From positions 24,891,275 through 24,955,274 of the forward strand of contig OZ020308.1 of NCBI GenBank assembly GCA_963971305.1: a stretch of DNA of 64,000 bases, in the 5' to 3' direction. The notes beneath the pieces are model-generated. The model made no database searches and was not told the DNA's origin. It saw only the letters and a list, made by a program, of their open reading frames with translations. Shown here one piece after another: positions 51,101 through 57,100 of this stretch. Both the position numbers and the translations under genes were made by a program. Each line of letters starts with the position of its first letter. The stretch's first letter is position 1. Source of the DNA: Arcuatula senhousia (Eukaryota > Mollusca > Bivalvia > Mytilida > Mytilidae).

Positions 51101-54100
51101 ACCGATCTTGAAGGATCAATTTCAAAATCAAAGAGAAAGCGACAATAAAGAAGACATATCGAAAGAAAAACATTTTTTCAATAGATTTTTTAACCTCATT
51201 TGCCATACTTGATGAAAATGCCATTTTGTATCTTTAAATTTATTGATTTTTTTTACCTTATGACGAATGATATAACAAGACATGTATTTCGAAAACCGGA
51301 ATTATAGAACACATGCTACATGTATATTTTTAAACAGGAACTTGATACTGTTAGTGCCTTGATAATATCTTTTTTAACAGGTGACAAACAGAACATAAAA
51401 TGAATATTCAAATGAAAAACAAATAATACCTCTGAAAATCAAATTTCCTCAGCTGAACTTCAAAAACGCCTTCCGCACCATTGAAAATTCTTAACGAAGT
51501 ACAATATAACATACAGAAAAAGTCAAAACGATAAAAATTCAATTGAACCAGACAGAACCGAACACAAAAAGACAACAAGAAAATAATAAATGTAGGAACT
51601 ACTTGAGAATACTCTTTATAACAGCCAGCCAAATTTGAAGCAACTATCGACTGATCTAAAAAAAAATATATCGACTTAAAGCCAACTCAACACTTTAGTT
51701 AATGATTTAGAAAAGCGTCCTAATACAAACTCGACACACCTGACCGCTGCTGCAATGCTAAAAAATGAAACAATTGTAATGAAAGACAATTTTGATTGAA
51801 ATATTTTAAGGCTTGTACTAAATGGTCTATATTTCTTGCTAAATGATTAATTAAAAAAATACCAAAATATTTAACTTTTGTCCTCTACTCAATAATTTTT
51901 AAAGCAGATTTTCATTCCCAAAGGACTATTTTTGAAGTTAAAACACGTACCAGATATTTTGCCTCTTAATAAATAGCAAAATCATAATCTGAACCTTTCG
52001 TTCTAGATCGTTGACATAAGCTAGTGGTATTTACCATTATAAGATTGTTACATCGTGCGTTATTGCACTAATGATAAGTGCATACATTAAAAGGTAAATT
52101 TTATTGACGTTTTAACATTATTTTAATTGTAAAGGAGTTTCATTTTTATAACTGGGCTAGGATGCAGGATTTAAAATTACTGTTTATATGAAAAGTTATT
52201 ATATAATAAATATAAAATCGATATTGCTACAGGGGCTTTCAAAAAGAGAGATTTTACATCATTATTATCAAGTTAATGCCCTGAAAACAAAGGTTTGTTT
52301 AAGAAATAGAATCTTCCATAATCAGCACAGCATTTCCGCCAAGGATGAATTTAAATGTGTATAAAAGTTATGTTTTTATTTACCCCTCTGCCTGTAAAGA
52401 GAAGTTTGATTAATAATGCATTTGATTAATGTAAAGATGCAAATAATCTAAAATGAGTAGACTCACAAAGGCGTATTATTGGTCCTGATTTGGGCAAATT
52501 TTTAGTTTCCAGCAATCGTGATGGATATTCGGGACATAACTAACAAATATCTGAACATACATTTTTTTTTAGTAATGGTTCCATCTCTGGACTATGAGAT
52601 TGATCATTCAAGTTCGGTAGTTTTGTTATTACCTTTATTGAATACAACCTGAAAATGTGCAAAATGAAGATATCTCCAATTGTATTGACTTTTAATGCAT
52701 TTTAATTAATAGAATCCTAAAAAGTGAACAAAATGTTCATGCAGCAAATATTTTATTGTTTATTTTAGAAAATAAAATGTTTAATAGAGCGATTTTTGAA
52801 AAGAAGTTCACCAACTTAAATGGACTGGTCCGCGATTGTATCAAAATTAGAGAATTAAAAATGGATTCCTGTCAAATATTTATTAATAAGTTTATAGTCT
52901 TGTAAGTTGTTCATTATCATTATTTTGTAGTTGTCTCAGTTTTATAAAATTAGAGACGTTTTTGGTCATTTGTTGATTGATAAGGATCTCGGCTTAAGGT
53001 AATTGATGTTTAAAACGTAGCAGGTATAAGTTACAAGTACAGATGGGTCCAAACCTAACCTGTATGCAAACCAAACTAAAAAAGCAAACCAGAAGTTTGG
53101 TCTAAGTTCACTTTTCACTTTGTTTGGTTTACTTTTAGCAAACCAAAGTTTACTTTAATGTGTACTCGAAAAGTAAACCAGACGGCTGGTCAGAGCGAAC
53201 CAAACTAAAGCAAACCAAACCAGCGCCCTAAATTGGTTTGGTTTGCTCTGAGAAAACCGCGAGCATGCGCAGATGATTCATATAATCGATGTGAAAGAAT
53301 GTCCGAACTATTTCACAATTATTACATTTCATGAACAAATATTATTCACTAAATGTCTCAATCGAATTACAAATTCTGATTTAAACATTTAACATCATAT
53401 TAGATTGGTATTTTTTTTCTATTTTTAGAGCAAACCAAACCAGCGGCCTGGTTTGGTTTGGTTTGCTAAGAGCAAACCATGAGCATGCGCAGATGATTCA
53501 AATAATCGAAGTAATACGACGCCCGACATCATTTTATAATATTTGTTCTCGTAAAACAAATATGTTTTACTTGAAGAATTTATTATGATTTAGATATTAA
53601 CCATCATTTTAGATTGGTTTTGTAAGAGTAAACCAAACCAGCGCCCTAGTTTGGTTTGGTCAAAGCAAACCAAACCAGCACCCTAGTTTGGTTTGTTCAG
53701 AGCAAACCAAACCAGAGTCTAAGTTTGGTTTGGTCAGAGCAAACCAAACCAGCCGCCTAGCTTGGTTTGGTTTGCTTTTCAAACCAAACCAAACTAGAAA
53801 AAGCAAACCACGGTTTGTTTTGAGTAAACTGTGGTTTGCTATTTTGTTTGGTGAAGCAAACCAAACCAAACCAGAAAAGTAAACTAGATGTTTGCTCCCG
53901 GTTCACTTTTGTACAGGTTAGGTTTGGACCCATTTGTATATAAGACTTTTTTCAAGTTAAGTATTTTTATTCATGTGACATTATAAACCTTTAAAGAATC
54001 TAAGACACAAATGTAATATGATTTTGATTAAACTTTGTAAAGCATAAAATGTAGTTTGATTTTCATTTTGATCGAAGAAAAAAATGGGGCTATTTGACAA

Positions 54101-57100
54101 ATTAGTAAATCATAGGTTCACAGCTTAAACCAGATGATACATCAGTATGCCAAAATCTAAGAAATACAAAGTTCCGGGCAATAAATGTTCCAGTAAATAT
54201 CATTATTATTTACACTTTTACAAGCTCCCCAGTAGATTTTTTTCAGACCAAGTAATTTTTTTTCAATTCTGTTGGTTTGCTACTTTCAAATTCAAAGGTT
54301 TTGCTACAAATAGAAGAAAATGAGATGTGGAATAAGTGTACGCGACACAACCTACATTATAAACGTACATTTTAAATATCCACAATGGAAAACAGCCAGC
54401 AGCCTTCAATGTGACCAGCGGTCGCTGCTCGCTGTTTTTCAATTGGCCCCTGGATTGAAAATAAAACACATATGATTCAAGCCCAATCCCAAAGTGCATT
54501 GAAAGACCCTCTTCTTGACAAAAAACAATTAACATAAATTCGACTAAATACAAACATAAGCTCTGATAAAGATTCCTGGCTTAGGACAGGCACATTGAAA
54601 TGTGGCGGGGTTAAACTAGTTTTTTGGCGCCAACCGTCCCCCTAATGCTTCAATCCGTTGAGAAGTAACTGTTTTGATGTACTCATAACCATGTTTACCA
54701 TGTTTTATAATCGTTTTCAAATGGTATTGTCAATTCATCATTTTTTGAATTTATTATATGCAAGGATTGTACATGTAGTATTAATTTTTATCTCCGTTAT
54801 CATCTGAAAAGGTTTCAAGGGGTGCATGGTGGCAATCAATACGGGTGAAATAAATACATTTAACGCATGACTTGAGCTACGGATGAAAATTTAACAGAAG
54901 GATATACATGTACATAGGTACATCCCCATTTAACACACAATAAAACTAATTGATCAACTTTCAATTCCACTAGACGAGAACCTTACAAAAAACAAGAACA
55001 AACGAACGGTAGAAGAACTCTCAATAGAACACTCACTGTGACTGACTGCTAGCTGAGAATCATTAATCGACTGATGTAAAATAAAATCAAACATATTGAT
55101 TTTAAAATCGATACAACACTCCAAACAATTGATGATTTGGCGGAGTATCATAAAAAACGAAATACCGGATCGCTATAATTCTAATCAATGTGCTAAAGCG
55201 TTAAACGGCAGAGCTAAATCTAAGCAGTAAAATAAAACACGTTCTGCTTTTCACCAACTTAAAACTTATCAATTTTGTTTGTATGCTTCCTCCACTTAAA
55301 CATTTGTTAAGAAATCTGCAATTTGGCTCCGCCAACTTGAATATAAATGACGTATTGATTAAATTAAGGGTAAAAGGTCAACAATGCTTAAGTGTACATC
55401 AACTAGTGTATCGATATATGAAATGTAGTGCAATTGTAAATCGGATTTATTATAGGGGTATAAATACGTACCTCTTAGTTTAGACAACCTGTATTGCATT
55501 TAATCAATGAAACAATAATTAAACACGATAAATATTCTATAATAGATCCTCTGGCAAAGATTTACCCTGTCTAGACGATAAAAAATGGCGAAAATCATAT
55601 AGCTAAATGACTACAAAGGGCTCTGCCCAAAACTTGACAGTGAAAGGCATTATCAAGTTATCAATATGTCTACCAAAAACACTAGATTCAATGATTAAGC
55701 CAAACTATTCAACTTCTATCCTTTGTGTAACAGATTTTGAAGCTAATTTTTCATTTCCAATGGATTGTTTTTCAAATTGGGTGCTTTAAAAACAACAATA
55801 CAATAAAATTCATGATGTGATATGCCTTTTACTATCAGAAACCGATGTGTATAATTATTTTTTTCAAAATATATCGATGCGTGCCGTGTGGAGGCCGTAG
55901 AAAGCTTCCCCGTGCTTCAGTTGTATGCTCTTATATATTTTCGAGTACTGGAAAATGTGTTGGAAAGACACAGTTTACATATTTCCAAAATTGAACAACA
56001 TTTGGCTATTTCTTAAAAAAAATAATAAATTTATCTGTTTGGTGTTTTGGCTTCTGTTTTTGTTTTATCAAATCTAATGTTCTACCTGTTTTCCAAGTTG
56101 ATTACTCCTAGCGTGTCTGAGTAAGGTTAATCCAGAAAAGCACTTCACACGCAGTGAACTTTTGCATTGTACATTTATCAAAATCATTTCAATATGTGGA
56201 TTGTGTCTTTCTGGCACATATTCCATATTCTTTCGTTTTTAATATTGTGGTAGATTTTCAAAAAGACTTTACTTGTGGCATCGATAACCTTATTTTTTTT
56301 CAGTAATACAAAGGTTATCATTTTTAAAATCAGAAAAAGAACTGCAGATCCGAGGCTATCTTACTAGCTGTGAAATGAATAAAATCCCCGTAGGACGGTG
56401 CTAGTGAAACTTCCCCCTCAAGAACAGCGACATTTATTTTACCTTTTTAAGTCCTTACGAAACCATGCTCTAGCTTCGCGGTACCGATTAGAGTTAATTG
56501 TTTAAAAATAATTCAAATGTCGACAACAGAGTAACTTAACGTTCCCCGAAAGTGTAAGCTGTTCTGTTTGCTTAAGCATACACATGAACAAAATAAACTG
56601 AATTATACATGTAACACAATTTCAGTCATTTTATTTTTATTTAACTTACTAGTATATTGAAGAATTTGAAATGATATGACCTTGGTGAGTTCCCTAAATT
56701 CAAAATTTTATCATTAAGATACAAAGTGAAATAACCTATATGGTTGAAAATGAAACCAATATTATTACGTTTTAACATACCATATTTGATAATTAAATAA
56801 TAGACAAAAGTGGCTTACAATCAGTAATTTGCTAAAGAGGAAAAGAGGTACAAATGGGGCATTCGAATGTCAAAAGTCCAAAAGGACAACGACGAAACCG
56901 GTTAACACGAACAAGAACAGCACGATGAATTACAAAACAAAAATTCAACCGAACGGAAATCAACAACGCGAACTCAAGTCGTAACATGAGTGAACTCAGG
57001 TGCTCCTGAGGAGTAAGCGTTTCTGCCTGCTAAGGCACACCTGTTGAGCTACTGATTTCCAATTCAGAGTGTCAAATCGGGTAAAGGAAGACAAACAACT

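Noticed and set aside
51408..51632. 74-residue minus-strand ORF, and the similar-looking stretch at 54954-55151
   Set aside because: Both read DQSI/HQSI-like starts and may be diverged copies of one repeat, but there is no domain, no splice logic and no fit with the convertase phases.
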